From NCBI GenBank assembly GCA_017165825.1, contig CM029381.1, forward strand, positions 419,807 to 483,806: a stretch of DNA of 64,000 nucleotides, given 5' to 3'. Origin of the DNA: Hepsetus odoe (taxonomy: Eukaryota > Chordata > Actinopteri > Characiformes > Hepsetidae). Numbering within the stretch: position 1 is the stretch's first letter; every line of letters starts with the position of its first letter. This document shows positions 32,840 to 46,485 of the stretch, piece by piece. Both the position numbers and the translations under genes were made by a program. Below the pieces are notes generated by a model. The model was not told the DNA's origin, made no database searches, and was given only the letters and a program-made list of their open reading frames with translations.

Positions 32840-35800
32840 TATTGTCTCAGCATAGGACACCTTCATTGTCATGTATATGAACGTGTAATATGTAGCCTGT
32901 AAAGCCTGCTACATATTTTTACATATCTTTACATGCAGACATTATGAATGTCTTATCCATGTTGCCTAGTAATGCTCAATAAAGTGAAAGGTTTACTGCT
33001 GTACTGAATGTTCCAATGTTGCCCCTTAACCCACTTCCATGGGCTGTTGTTGATCTGCCTCTTGACCTGGGTGGTTTCACATTTTATGGAGCTCAAAATT
33101 AGGAAATCTTGCGAGTTTTTAATATTCTAGCTCTCCATCATGAACCTGGGTGTGTCATATTAAAATTGCATTAAACCTTGATACTGTTCTTATAAAGTGA
33201 GATTATTCTCTTTTCCTCCTCTGGGTTGAATCATTTGTGGAACAAAAAATCCCCAATCAAATAAGCATTAGCAGCCCTCATGATTACTTTTTTCAACTCT
33301 GTGTCAACTGTCACTAGTGAGAAGAAGTCATCATGAATACTTGTGGAGGCTTATCAGAATATCAGAGAGGCACAGGCATGCTCCCTTTCCTCTCTTACTT
33401 TTATCTTACCTTTCTTATCTAGGCACTCTTATCAGATCGAGCACTTTCAGAGTTAACTTAAAAAGAAAGATTCCTCCGCTTTTGGTTCAAAGCTTCGACC
33501 CTGTAGAAAGAGGAAGGGTGCTTAGAGGAGGGCACAGACCCTCAGCATTTACCTGCAGGCAAGATTTTTGATGTGTGAATAATGTAACCAAATTTATTCA
33601 CCAGGCCAAAAAAAGTGATCCTTAGGTCATCACCACCATCACCATATCTACAGAACTGCTTTTTTACTCCAGTTCTACATCAAAAATGTTTTACCCTTCC
33701 AAGCACTTATTCCTGAGCCTTGGTGTCATGAAGAAAAGAGGCAATGTTCTAGATAAAACCAGTCGGGTAAAACATTACAGTAGGAACATACCAACATGAT
33801 ACACTTGTACAACACACTTTGAAGAACCATCCAATGAAAGATTGGTTATTATATATTAATACAAAGAAAGCAATTTCCCTCAAGATCTAAAACGTTTTTC
33901 TGATTTCCTTTTCATTTTATTTCTAGACCAGAGACAACCTGTTCCAGAAGCAGATATCTAACAGTTTCTTTAGAAATGTAACTCAAATGAAAGGTCAAAC
34001 TCCTTGCGAAGGGATTGTTGTGCCAAACTACTGAGAGTTGCTTTTCATCAAGTGCTGTACCCTCAGGCAGCTCACAGGCTGATGATTCTGAATGCAAGTC
34101 AGCTTAATGTTTTTAAAAAACATTTGCTGAGAAACAATTAATGTCAGGCCATCTGGAAGTCACCCAGGCTTCCTCAGAAATGAACTTCTTTGGATTATGA
34201 CCCATTCTCTAACCAAGAGATCCAGAGTCATGGTGCTGGATGTTACGTAAATTAGGTGCGCTAAACTGGGAACGGGGATTTGGAATGCTTAAGGCATACG
34301 GAAGTGCTTTCAATGCTTGTTGCGGCGCATTCAAGAGGCTACATGACAGCCTTTCTTCAAAACGTACTTAAGCCTACATAATGTTTATAATGTTTTTTTA
34401 AACCAGTTGGTCACCATTTTACCTGATGTCTGACATTTGTTGGAATAAGCCTTTGTAGGAATTATGTTGGTTTTCATGAAAGGTTCCAAAGAACGATGTC
34501 TTCAGAGTGATGTAAATTCTCAAGATTTTCCAAGTTTAGAAATGTCTGTCGACTAAACCAAAGCAGGCAATAGCTTAACCTTCATTTATTCAAAAATCAT
34601 TCCATGAAGATGTACCCTATGCTAACACAACCTCCAAATCTCAACAGGAATAGTTGCTTGTTGTCCCAACCGGAACACAATCGCTGCCATCAAGAATGTT
34701 CTTGCAGAAATCATGGAATCAAGTCTTGAAGCTTTTTGGTGTAATCCTGCACTTACAACACACTCCACTGCTCATTGGCTGCCATTCAAAGCCCTGTTCA
34801 CCAGCTGGGGGGGTTGTTCTGGCTAGTTGTGTGTACCTGTTACTATGCCAACATGACTCAATCCAGAAGAATGCAGTCTACTGTCCCTCTTTCTCGTCCT
34901 TTTGATCAGACATGCCTAGCCGCTATTGCTAGGCAACACAAGACGCTGAGTCTGTTTAATGGCGGCAAGCTCATGAATGCCCTTTGCCCGTAGAAGGTGA
35001 CCGCACAAAGTGTTGGCTAAATGGGACTGCTAGGGACATGAATTTAAATTCAATTAGGACTAACTGCTAAATTTTACAGCATGGTAGGGCATAACATCTG
35101 CATAAGCCTGACATAAAACTATATAGACCTTTATAAAGGTCTTTTCAGACATCACAAAGGCTACTTTCATAATTTTCTCCAGTTGGATGCGAATTGGAAT
35201 AACACTTTATAAACTTCAATGTAGGTTGATGTCAATTTTCAGAAAAGGCTAATGAAGTCACATATTCATGGGAATGATTTAGTAAAGTGGTATCACTAAA
35301 ATCCAAAATTGCTCACATGGACAAAAGAAGTTGTTTTTTTTGGATATAGTTACTAGGTATGTTAATCAAGGGACCACCATATGAAACTGTGAAGCTCCAT
35401 CAGAGTTTTCAGCAAATGTCTCAATGGCCTTGGACAACACTAACTGCCGATTCTGCTGTGCCAGCAAACATAGATTTGGATTTGCCAACATTACAATAAT
35501 TAATGTGTGAAGAAAAGTCCACTTAAAAAAAGCAAGGCCATTTACTTCTTTGGACACCTGGATGGCTATGGGATCACCAAAGATCAAGCTCATGATTTCC
35601 TGCTCAGATGGAGCCTGAGACGTTCTAAGTCTTGTTCAATAATTTTATCAGCAAACTTTAAAAGGTCTGTCAGCGATTAAAAAAGAGAACGTCAGCCAAC
35701 CCAACCAGGCAGCACAATTGTTCTGGGTGATACTTGCCGTGTGGACGAAAGGAGTTTTTTTATAGCCAGACTGATAATCACAAACCTGACCATGCACGGC

Positions 35801-36125
35801 AAAGTAACAGCACCTGGGGGGAATTTAATGGGCCGAAGTTGTTCTATCCTGGAGATTAGCGTGGAGCTCGAGTGATCACACACTGCACTCCTGGCCTTTC
35901 TATTCAAAAATAATGAGCGGTTCTCAAATCGACTTTACAACTTGAGCCTGGAGGTCCAAAGGTGGCTTACATTCCAGACTTCTTTGTGAGGTGTGTGAAA
36001 GAACAGGGAGCAATGAGCACAGATAAGAAAAAAAAAAAAAAACGGCAAATTACTGTTTGTTTAAGGAACAGGAAAGGAAGAAGACCTTAAACGTTCGCCA
36101 ATGTGAAAGAGCTCCACAGCATGAA
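32840..36125. other. Intergenic, nothing coding recognised
   Basis: AT-rich sequence with one dispersed-repeat copy at about 35085-35260 (CATCTGCATAAGCCTGACAT, CTTTATAAAGGTC). Short open frames are unremarkable. No exon-like segment with flanking splice sites was seen. Confidence 0.4.
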
Positions 36126-36129
36126 ATTG

Positions 36130-36750
36130 GTTTGATGGTTTGTTTTAATTATTCATTATCTCTACTCCTTATCCAGACTAGGTCAAGGTTGTTGGAGGTA
36201 CACAGAGCATAAGGGGATAAAGAACCTGGACAGGTTGCCAGACCATCACAAGGCAGACACACTAACACCCGGGGGGGCAATTAAGCAACTCCATTCCACC
36301 TGCCTTGCATGTCTTTGGAAAGTAGGAACTGGACCTCCCAGAGAAAACACATAAAGACCCAAGGAGAACAAGCAAACTCCAGGCCCACCATTGCTGGGAA
36401 CTGAACCCAGAACCTTCATTCATTAGATGCTGGAACACAGGATTTAATCAATCAATCAATCAATCCTCTGAGCCATTTATGCTAACAATTGTTGCTGAGG
36501 GTGCTGGAGCCTATCTATCCCACAGTTGGCGAGAAAGGCAGAACAGTCTGGGCAGGTCACCAGTCCACCACACTCACCATAAGGAGCAATTTAGCATCTC
36601 CACTTGAGCTGCATTTCTTTGGACTGTGAGAAGAAACCAGATCTTTTGCAGACACTGGGAGAACATGCACACTCCACACAGAAAGAACTCCGGCCATCAT
36701 GTCTGGGAATTGAACCAAAAGCTTTCAACCTGTAAGACGAAAGTGCTTAA
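36130..36750 (-). mobile_element. Two tandem SINE family C copies (minus)
   Basis: 36130-36430 ends in GGGAACTGAACCCAGAACC (reversed B box). 36440-36750 contains CTGGGCAGGTCACCAGTCCA and ends with GGGAATTGAACCAAAAGC. An (AATC)n run at 36448-36465 separates them. Confidence 0.65.
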
Positions 36751-37174
36751 GGTTGCACAGATGCTTTTGAGAAAGAAAGTCGACGATAATTGGGAGTTTG
36801 CTCTTTGCCACCAATTTGCAGACTGCACTCCTGAAATACCTTTCCATCAAGTGCTGTCCCATTAGGCAGCCCTGAGGCCTTGTGAATGATATGAATGCTG
36901 GTCAGCGTAAGAATCTATTTGCATAGGGCTGGAGCACTACCATTTCAATGCAGTTGTATGTGATTGTATGTAAATGTCCAAAAATGTAGCAAAATAAAGT
37001 ACCAGAACACAAATGTAACATGGACTGAAAGTTTAGAATTTTCACTCCACTTGTTATGCACGGAATATGTTACTAGAAAAATGAGGCAACGGTGGATGAT
37101 TACAACACATGCAAAGATACATGTAACCACATAACACAATTCATTTAATGAAACCAATTTTTAAAGTCAATCCT

Positions 37175-39700
37175 TCACACAGTCTGAACTCTCTTAAGCT
37201 GAGAAGTATTCATGAATAACTTTTCAGGGTTGAGATTTGAAGAATATTTGAAAGCTCTTTTATGGACGCTGGCCGTCTTTTTTCCATCCTCCGTCAAGAT
37301 GATCTCGCCCTTCTGAAACTGGTAAGGTAAAGGAACTGGACTGAAAATGAGAGCCAAAAACTTCATCCTTTAGGAGACCCTGCGAACTATTTCTCAACAA
37401 TACATATGTCAACGAATACCCAGCAAAATTTTAAGAAATAAGAGGTGGCTCAAGACTTTTGTACAGTTCTGCACGTGAGACGTTTTACAGCCCATAATGG
37501 CAAGATCTTAAGGGTTCAAATTGGTTTCATTGATTTTATTTTAATATCAAAGGCTGTTGGCATTTCAAGAGGAACCATAGCTAAGAGAGTGCTGAGGGCT
37601 GGATTGATGTAATCTTATGATTCAAGCTTACATGTTCAAACACAGACACAGCGTCTATTTGTACACGGATGCCACAAAAGGGAGTCATTCAGCATTTTTA
37701 AAGTGACACTCACATTGATGAGCCAGTCTAAACTACACCCAAAACACTTTCTATGAAATCTATGAGGGACCAAATCTGCAGGCAGATATTGAGGAGGATT
37801 CTGTGAGCAGTTATGAACATTGCAGGGTTTGTGTCTTTGGATATCCACTGGGGTCTTGCTTTCAAGAGTTCAACACTCAAATGTCTTTGTGGCATTTCTG
37901 GCCTTTCTGTTTGCTACTCAAGATCTCTGCACTGTTGGTTGAAGATTCAGGGTGGTGGATAGTTGTGGGGGTGGGGGTGTTCCCAATTTGGCACCCAATC
38001 TGCCACCACCAACACTGTTGGCAGGACTCTTTACTGAAGGGAACATTGTTGAAATGTCTTGTTTTCTGACCAAATTTAGACATTTATGGCTCAAACTGAT
38101 GCATATCTTTAATATCAATTAATTTACAATATCATTTCAGAGCTTTTGTAAGCATCACCACTGTTTTACTTGCACATTTTGTCCAGGGCAAGCATAAATG
38201 TGTGATTACATTGAGTTTCATGAAGACTTCATGCCCATGCCTCCAGGTCCCAATTGACTATCACCCACTATTCGACATCCACAGTGCAGACTATTTATTT
38301 TACAGCATAATCATATGATATTTGCCATTTGAACAATTTATTAAACTGCACAGCTGCATTGAAATCATTTTAGCTATTACACTGAAAAATTGAAAGCAAT
38401 TATGTGAAGCTATTTCAGAACTTTGTGATAAAATATTGGCCAGTTTCAACTGCTCAGCTACGGGGCGCTATGAGCCCACTTTCAGCCGAAGGCTCACCGC
38501 AGTCTAATCAACAATCCAACAAACTCCATCCAAAGAAGGCCTAAAGTGCCACTTAATTCTCTCGGAGACAGAGGCCCCAATCACACAACGAAATAATTGG
38601 TGACCAGATATTGGGCCCATGCCAGTTCTTGGGATAAAAGAGCTGGAGCTTTTGCTTTGGGGAGCTTCGAAAATGCCAGGCAACCGACTGCACATGCTAA
38701 TGAGAGGGTAATGAAGGAGAAGGCAATGTGCTAAGATGACAAGACACTGACAGCTGACAATTCAGACAGGATTGAAAACTCCCAACCCACAAACTTTAAG
38801 AATGTGGCCTTGCTTTGTGCACTTGCAAATACAAGACAAGGCGTGGAGTAAAAGTTGCACCACCCACAAACAATGACCACAACCGGTTATAGGTGTACCA
38901 AAAAATATGCCAAGATTGCTATTAAAAAACGAACATTTTACACTAGCCCTTCATTTACTTGTACGGGAGTGTACGTTACGTATAAGACTGCATCTTTAAA
39001 TGCAAATTTACCATTTGCCATGTTGGCATTTTTGGGTCAACCACAAATACTAGACAATACAGGAAGCTATATGACAACTAGCAGAACTAAAAAGACACGT
39101 GATTATGGCTGCTACCTTAACTTCAATACCATTAACTCTGAGCTAATTAAACTGGGTGTTTATTCCCCACACTGAAGTTCATGCCAACTAGGGATGCAAA
39201 TTTACTGGAATTCAGTTCTGAAGGATCAATTCTTCCAAGTCTACATAATCTGTTCATTAGTATGCTTGGCAAATAGTCTTTATTAGTACATGAATGCAGT
39301 TACTGATGTTAGAGCCTTTACTTTTTTGCTTTTTTGGCTGATATAGGATATAGGACTATAGTGTATGCATCACCCTGGAAAACTCATGAAATACAAGGTA
39401 ACTAGTATTAGTTCTTGCTGGATGTCTTTGTTGTGGTGTACCCAAAGATGTCATAGGATAATCATTGATAAAGTGGACATAATGGGCAGCTTGGACCTAA
39501 AATAAACTCGCCACTTGACCTACACTGCTGCCAAAGTCTCAGTGTAATAAGAAACTGAATTCAGAGCCTCAGCTAGCATCTACCAAAGCAATACCAATTT
39601 TGTTCCTTTACAGGGTAATGTGCTTGCATTTGATGAACTACTCAGATATCTGCTGGCAGTGGGTACTATAAAGCTATATTAGTAGCTAGGAAAAAAAAAA
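37175..39700. other. Intergenic, one dispersed repeat end, otherwise unassigned
   Basis: GGTGGCTCAAGACTTTTGTACAG lies at about 37446-37468 (dispersed family of 21795-22125). 38455-38700 is GC-richer and looks low in repeats, so it is a candidate conserved non-coding element. No coding feature is supported. Confidence 0.35.
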
Positions 39701-39711
39701 AATGGTTAAAC

Positions 39712-39923
39712 AAGTGAAAGTGACTTTTTTCATTGTGAAACACGGCACAGCACACAGTGAGACAAAATCTCAGCATTTTACTCACATATACACCACAGGG
39801 GGCAACTATTTAAAACACCTGGGGAGCAGTGATGGGGACGGTACCTTGCTCAAGGCTCAGGGTACCCTACTGGTCTGGGATTCAAACCCATGACCTTCAG
39901 AACCACTAGGCCACCGCTGCCCC
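39712..39923 (-). mobile_element. SINE family A, minus copy
   Basis: AAGTGAAAGTGAC tail, CACCTGGGGAGCAGTGATGG, reversed B box ATTCAAACCCATGACC, head CACTAGGCCACCGCTGCCCC. Confidence 0.8.
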
Positions 39924-41163
39924 AATTAAAAAAGAATTAAACAAGAAGTTTCATGGTTAGCTGGGTCGTATGTCAACACTTTCTGACCCACTTCCCATTG
40001 AAGTATATTGCAAAGTTTTATGAACGACTAGCTACAAATGCCAGTTGGCAAAATTGTGAACAATTAATTGTGTTTTTTCTTTTGTCTGTGCAACTGCTAC
40101 CATTTAATGAACTAAGTTACCTTCTGCAAAGTCCTTCTGGCACAAAGCTGAAAAGAAATTACTTTATTTTATTACTAAGTGTGCTAGCAATGACCAAATA
40201 AGAAATAATTGTGTAAATAAGTGTGCTAGCTCTTAACAAACAAGAGATAATAGTGTGTAGCAGGCAAGAAGTTAATCGCATTTTTGTTTAAATGTGTTTA
40301 CTAAACGTACTAATTGGCCTTGCATTTTATCTACTCCAAATAAGTAAAACAAATGTGTTTTCTTACTAACTGATTGCATTAGTGCTTCTCATAAACTTCT
40401 CAAATGATAAAGAATTTAGTTTTTTAAGTTTCCCAGCACTTAACAAGTCATTCCTACTTGCTACCTAGTGATTTGCTCGGAAAACCCAGCAGTACTTCTG
40501 CATACTCTGTGTTTTTCCTTATACATGCATGACAAGCCAGCTGAATAAAAATGTCAAAGTACCAGTCCTGACAACACCTTCATTTTGTGCATAGTTTAGT
40601 TACTGTGCCACCAAACAACACTATTTTTCCGAGGCCGTTCCCAACATTCCACCATTGTACATGTTATTCTTCTCTTTTGACCTCATTCTCACCATGACAC
40701 AAGTGAAACATAGGCATTTTTTTTCTTAAGTGCTGGAGGTAATTAAGCATCACCAAGTGAAGGAACAGTATCTATAAGAATTTGTTTGCATTTGGCAGCT
40801 ACAGTGGATGCCATTCTATTGGATAACTACAATTGTACACTCAACAAACTTAATTCCTGCCAAGTTGCCACAGCCATGCACTGAAATGCAGGTAAACATG
40901 GAAGAAAAGCAAGGACAATCTAAGAGCAGGTGGGGACCAGGCTGATGGAGATGAGTCAGCATGCTGATATTTCAACTCAGGGTGGTTCACATGCCAGAGA
41001 TGCCTGGCATTCACTTGAGCTAAGTGCACCAAACAAGATGCCACAGCTAGGACAGGTGGTTCTGTGAGAGGATAGGTTTCATGCAGATGTTGGGACAAAA
41101 AGCAAGAAAAAATAAAGAGATGGATGTCCCCAATCGCTTTGACAAACTAGCTCAGCACCCCAT

Positions 41164-41370
41164 GCTCTGGTGGTCTAGTGGTAGGATACTTGCCTATGGA
41201 CCTATGGCTCAAGAGGTCCCAGGTTCGAATCCCACCTCTGGCACTACCACCACTGGCTCCCTGAGCAAAACCCTTAACCCTGAATTGCTCCAGGGGGAAT
41301 TACCTGTAATTAGGACATGGAAGTCGCTCTGGATAAGAGCGTCTGCTAAATGCAGTAAATGTAAATGAGC
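41164..41370 (+). mobile_element. tRNA-derived SINE family B, full-length + copy
   Basis: Head GGTGGTCTAGTGGTAGGATA (A box) and CCAGGTTCGAATCCCACC (B box), body CCCTTAACCCTGAATTGCTC, and 3' end GCTCTGGATAAGAGCGTCTG CTAAATGCAG with a TAAATG tail. This 3' module is shared by many fish SINEs such as the salmonid HpaI type (general knowledge). Confidence 0.85.
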
Positions 41371-41675
41371 AGTACACCTGTTAGCTGTACTGTTAGCTTA
41401 TCTGAAGTGGCAGCTGCCATTATTCCAGGGACCAAAGCATTCAAAAACACTAATAAAGTCAGATTGCAGTCGTTGGAATTGCACTTCCATATTGGAGATC
41501 AATTAACTTGATGGCCGCATATTATCAGTGATTTTTTGTATAAAATGTATCGGTTTAACAGTTACCTTTACATTTACATAACATCTACCTTGCCTCACCA
41601 CACCCTGCACATACGCTCTACCATGAGGGAATTTAAGGAAGTATTTTGGCCTAAAACATTTGGGAAAACCCTGGC

Positions 41676-41790
41676 AAACGATGTTGCCCCACGATGGGTT
41701 TGTGACCTGTCTAGGATGTTTCTCCAGGATAGGCTCCAAAACCACCCCCACCCCTTCTCGGGATAAGTGGTTGAGATAATGAGTGAATGA
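41676..41790 (+). mobile_element. SINE family C 3' fragment
   Basis: GGGTTTGTGACCTGTCTAGG, CTCGGGATAAGTGG and a GAGTGAATGACTGAATG tail. Confidence 0.5.
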
Positions 41791-42904
41791 CTGAATGGTA
41801 AACAAACTCTCAGGCATGTAGATTTGCAACAAAGCATGGCCATAGCCTGCACAGCAAACCAGTCTAATTCCATTCAGCACTTTCCTTTGTTGTACCAAGG
41901 ACAGGTTAATTAACCTTAACGGCTTATCACAGCTATCAACCACAGTTCTTAACAGGGCTGTAAAGTTGAAGTATTTGCTTGCTAGCTTGCTTAAAAACAC
42001 AGATTACCTAAGTTAGATAAGCCATGAAACACATCGCCAAACACTAATTAAGCTAACTAGCTAGCATTCACCAGAACAGCTCTGTCCTCACTGTTTCCTC
42101 AACAAGTTAGCATGCTAGCTTTTGTGAAGAAATCTGTATGATTTACCACATTTACATGCTAACTCTATGGTTTATGCTAGCATGCTAACTTTTCTGAAGG
42201 ATTAGCATCCATTTATCTGGCAGTACTTGGCTGTTTTTGAATATTTATACCAGAAATCTTTAAATATGCTAAAATTATTTCACAGGCATCGCATTCATAA
42301 TCATTTCTTCAAGGGTGCTTTTAGGGGTCATGAAATGCTCCAGATGTCTGGTTCCATTCGCTTTTGCTGGGAACAAATTGGACATTAGGCACCAAACCTT
42401 GATGACTCTGTCTACATTTGCTAAATTTGACATTAGCCTAATGCTAACCAGTGGTTGTGTGGCGAGCCCTCATTTCCTTGGTGCTGTTGGGGTAGAAAAA
42501 CAATGGCACAATGTCTGAAGAGGGAAAGCCGAGGGAGTGGAATTTAAGAGGTGACCGACCACGTCAGGAATGTCTCCACGTCTATGCACAATGTTTATGT
42601 CTCAATAATTTATTGCATAACTGAGGTAAAAGTAATGCTGGTATCAGGGAGGGCTCGACGCACACATTCCCAGATAAAAGTAGCTATTATAGACGTCGAG
42701 GGCTGGCCAAGGTGGAGAGCAAGACGACACAATGGAAGGTGTGTGTATCAACTCAGGGCTCTAAATCAGCAGGTAAACATGGCTGGCATTTATGAATGGA
42801 GACGGAAATCACCGGCTCAGCTCAGAAGCCCAGCATCATTGATGGTCCACTGAATGGAGGTCAATTAGTGAGAGTCTCGTGAGGAACACAGGGCTTCCAT
42901 AATG

Positions 42905-43245
42905 ACCAGAATCAGAATTCTCTCGATCCTTTTCTGAGCCTGAGTAGGGTCACGGACGAAGCTGCAGTCAATCCCAGATCTCACTGGGCAAAAGGTGGGG
43001 ACACCCTGGACAGGTCACCAGTCCAACACAGGGCAAACACATACACACTTAATCACACCAAGGGGCAAGTTGATCATCTCCAATCCATGTCTTTGCATGG
43101 TGGGAGGAAATTTGAGCTCTGGAGGAACCCACACAGATGCAGGGACATCATATCCACTCCACACAGGAAAGACTTGGACTGCCCCACCTGGGAATCAAAC
43201 CAAGGACCTCTTCACTATGAGGTGACAGTGCTACACACTGCCACG
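42905..43245 (-). mobile_element. SINE family C, near full-length minus copy
   Basis: TAGGGTCACGGACGAAGCTG, ACACCCTGGACAGGTCACCA, AATCCATGTCTTTGCATGG, reversed B box GGGAATCAAACCAAGG, and ACCTCTTCACTATGAGGTGA next to the head. Confidence 0.7.
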
Positions 43246-43360
43246 CAATGAATTATGCCTTATTGTGCTAGAAGTCACCCAAACCCTGTGCTGTTTATGA
43301 CATTCATTCTGGATATGAATGTCATAAAACTGCTGTTCTTCAGAGACCTTCCATTTGCAA

Positions 43361-43374
43361 CACAAACACACACA

Positions 43375-43406
<32 letters not shown>

Positions 43407-43529
43407 GCTTTGTTCACGTCTGGCTGGTCTAGCGTGTGGTTTTGCATCAAAGGCAGGAATGTATAACGCCCTCTTAAGAAAAAACATTAGTGGGAAAGGC
43501 ATCTCAACACACACACACACACACACACA
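43361..43529. repeat. Two (CA)n microsatellites
   Basis: CA runs at 43361-43406 (two A-rich interruptions) and 43507-43529. Confidence 0.9.
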
Positions 43530-44648
43530 TTTTCAACTCCATGAGCCCAAATTTTTACTTGAGAAACACCTCATTAGAAAAAAAATCACAAAATGATGAA
43601 TTTAATCTGATATCACAATGTTCTACCAGCCAGATGATAACGATTTAATATCACGTTTTTTCCAAACACATTTTTTTAATTTAGATGTGATTAAAGTTCT
43701 TATGTTTTAAGATCTTCTACCCATTTATTTTGCTTTTATTTATTCATTTATTTTATCCATTTTTATTTCGCATTTCTTTGGTGGAACATACTTTTTTTTA
43801 TTTTAAATACAATTCAAACGGCTTCATGTATAGAATGTGTTTCACAAACGATTTTCTTTTATTAATTTGTTTTTTATTTTTGGTCATTAGTATTATTTCA
43901 CATAGTTAGTGCTCATACTCATGGTCATTTTAATTCAGTATGAATTGAAAGCGCCTTTAGTCCAGTAAGAATCACATGCACTGCAGATTCACACAGGATT
44001 AAAATCTACAGTCAGATTCTACAAATTACACCATAGATTCATACTGGCTTCAGATCTCACCACTATTACTATTACTACTACGATTCATACTGGATTAAAA
44101 TCAAGAGACAATATTGAGCTGGATCAGGAGGAGGGTTTCAGAGTCTACTATCAGTTACAACACACTTTATGACATCAACCATATTGCATTCACACATTAG
44201 ACGTGGACCATCTAAAAGGACACCAGCAACACCTAGACTTAGATCACATCACATTGGACGGCTTCTAACCATCGTAGGTCATGAGTGGATTGGGGAGAAC
44301 GTATCCCCCCTGTTAAAGGTACTGCAGTAAAGTGGGAAAGTGAAGGTAGTCAAAAGAAAACCTGGTCCAAAAAAGTGCAGACCTGCTTTAAAGTCTCTTG
44401 TCTCTTAGTGTTTATACCCACCTTAGATCATGAGGGATTGTGAAGGACAGATGGAAAGGATGTGCTGGGACTTTATACCTTCTCAACAGATTGCAAACCT
44501 CTACAGTCAACTGCATTATCTGTCAAGGAACTAAGGTCCCACTTCCAAACTTCCAAACTATTCAAGAACAGAGCTTGGATCTTTCTTGGGGATGCCCAAG
44601 AACTTAAATCAGAACCTCATTAACTAGAAAATCAAAGATCTCTGTTAC

Positions 44649-44721
44649 CTGTCACAGAAGATGCTGCTGCCACCTGCTCCTCCACCGGAATCCAGCCCCC
44701 TTTTGCACACTGCCTGTTTAC
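44649..44721 (-). other. Exon-like segment, minus strand (uncertain)
   Basis: Acceptor CTCTCTCCGCAG before 44721 and donor GTAACA after 44649 bracket 73 GC-rich nt. In the frame that would join the cingulin-like exon at 25430 there is a TGA one codon before the donor, so it could only be non-coding there. It may be a chance match. Confidence 0.2.
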
Positions 44722-45099
44722 CTGCGGAGAGAGGGTGGGTGTGGCCTGCTGCACAGGTGACTGTTATTGACTGTGGGAAATGTAGTCCATGAGGCATGTC
44801 CTGAATACGCCTTTTATATGCCTATAAAAAATATGCCTTTTTTCCCAAAGAAACCACTACTCTTTCCTGAGGGCAGACTTTCTTCCTCTCCATATTTGGA
44901 AAAGTAGACAGTCCTAAAGTATGCAAGGAATTTAACTGACCCTGAATATCAGTGCATTTCCTCTGGCTGCAGCTAATTACATTTGCAATCAAGTGTTCAA
45001 TGTTTTATTGTGTTGGCTGTTACATGAGACAGTGTGTTGGACAGTATGCAGGTACACTGAAAAGACATCATGCTAGGGACGTTGTTTGGTGTAAGTAAC

Positions 45100-46485
45100 A
45101 AACTGTACATATGAGACAGTGTGTTGGGTTTGATGGATTATATTAAAAACTGTGTGTGTGTTTGTCAGGTATACGGTGCATTTCGGATTGTAGAACAGTG
45201 GGGTGTTATGGGATGGGATTACAGAACAGTGTGTTGGGTATTATGGGATGAATGCTGGGTATTATACAGTACAGTGTTGAATGTGGCAAAGTGTTTTGAG
45301 GATTTTACAGGGAGTGGTAAGGATTTGGGACAGTGTTTTGGGTTTTACTGCAGTGTTCAATGTGACACTGATTTGGGGAGAGTGTATTAGGTTTTCTAAA
45401 ATAGTATGTTGGGTATCATGGAAAGGATTCAATATTATGGCATAGTCCATTGGGTTTCGGGAAACAGTATTAAATATTATTGGACTGTGTGCTGGGTATT
45501 ATGGTACAGCTTGTTAGGTGTTTTTGGACAGTGTGTTAGGTATTATCTAATTATTATCTTATTAGATGCTATGGGTTGCTGTTTAAGGACATATAGGAAT
45601 AGTCATATTATAATTTAGTGTATTGAGTATGGACAGTATAAGGCATTTTATTAAGGCAGTGTGTTGAGTATTTTCAGAAAGTGTTGTGTATTCCTGGGAC
45701 ATTATTTAGGGTTATCATACCGGGTAATACCAGACAGTGTATTTGGTGTTATAGGGAGAGTATTAGGAATCATGAGAGTGTGTTGGGTATTCGGGGGGAC
45801 AGTTTTAGGGATTATTAGACAGTGTGTTGGGTATTATGCGGATGGTATTAAGTATTATCAATGTGTTGGGTATCATGGGGATGGTTTTAGGTGGTCTAGG
45901 GTGGCGGTGGTCTAGGTGAGCAAGACCCTTAACCTGAATTGCTCCAGGGGGACTGTCCCTGTAACTATGACATGGAAGTTGCTCTGGATAAGAGTGTCTG
46001 CTAAATGCCACAAATTTAAATGTAGGTATTATCAGACAGTGTGTTGGGTATCATGGGGATGGTATTAGGTATTATCAGTGTGTTGGGTATCATGTGGAGA
46101 GTTTTAGGTATTATCAGACAGCGTGTTGGGTATCATGGGGAGAGTTTTAGGTATTATCAGACAGCGTGTTGGGTATCATGGGGACAGTATTAGGAATTAT
46201 CAGATAGTGTGTTGGGAATCATGGGGACAGTATTGGGAATTATCAGACAGTGTGTTGGGAATCATGGGGACAGTATTAGGAATTATCAGACAGTGTGTTG
46301 GGTATCATGGGGACAGTATTAGGAATTATCAGACACTGTGTTGGGAATCATGGGGACAGCATTAGATATTATCAGACAGTGTGTTGGGAATCATGGGGAC
46401 AGTATTAGGAATTATCAGACAGTGTGTTGGGAATCATGGGGACAATATTAGGAATTATCAGACATTGTTGGGTATTCTCTAAAGT
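45100..46485. repeat. 43-bp minisatellite (GTGTTGGG...TCATGGGG) with degenerate left half
   Basis: 46021-46485 is a regular array of a 43-bp unit made of ATTATCAGACAGTGTGTTGG, GAATCATGGGGACAGTATTA and GGA, about ten copies. 45100-45900 holds older, irregular units (CAGTGTGTTGGGTATTATGG). A family B SINE fragment interrupts it at 45902-46024. Confidence 0.85.
45902..46024 (+). mobile_element. SINE family B inserted in the 43-bp minisatellite
   Basis: GGCGGTGGTCTAGGTGAGCA joins the head to the 3' half (internal deletion), then CCCTTAACCTGAATTGCTCC and GCTCTGGATAAGAGTGTCTG. Minisatellite units continue on both sides. Confidence 0.8.

Noticed and set aside
41164..41260. tRNA-like sequence with good A and B boxes
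   Set aside because: It continues into a SINE body and 3' module, so it is a SINE promoter and not a tRNA gene.
41503..42000. 165-codon minus frame
   Set aside because: It lies over a SINE C fragment and shows no recognisable family.
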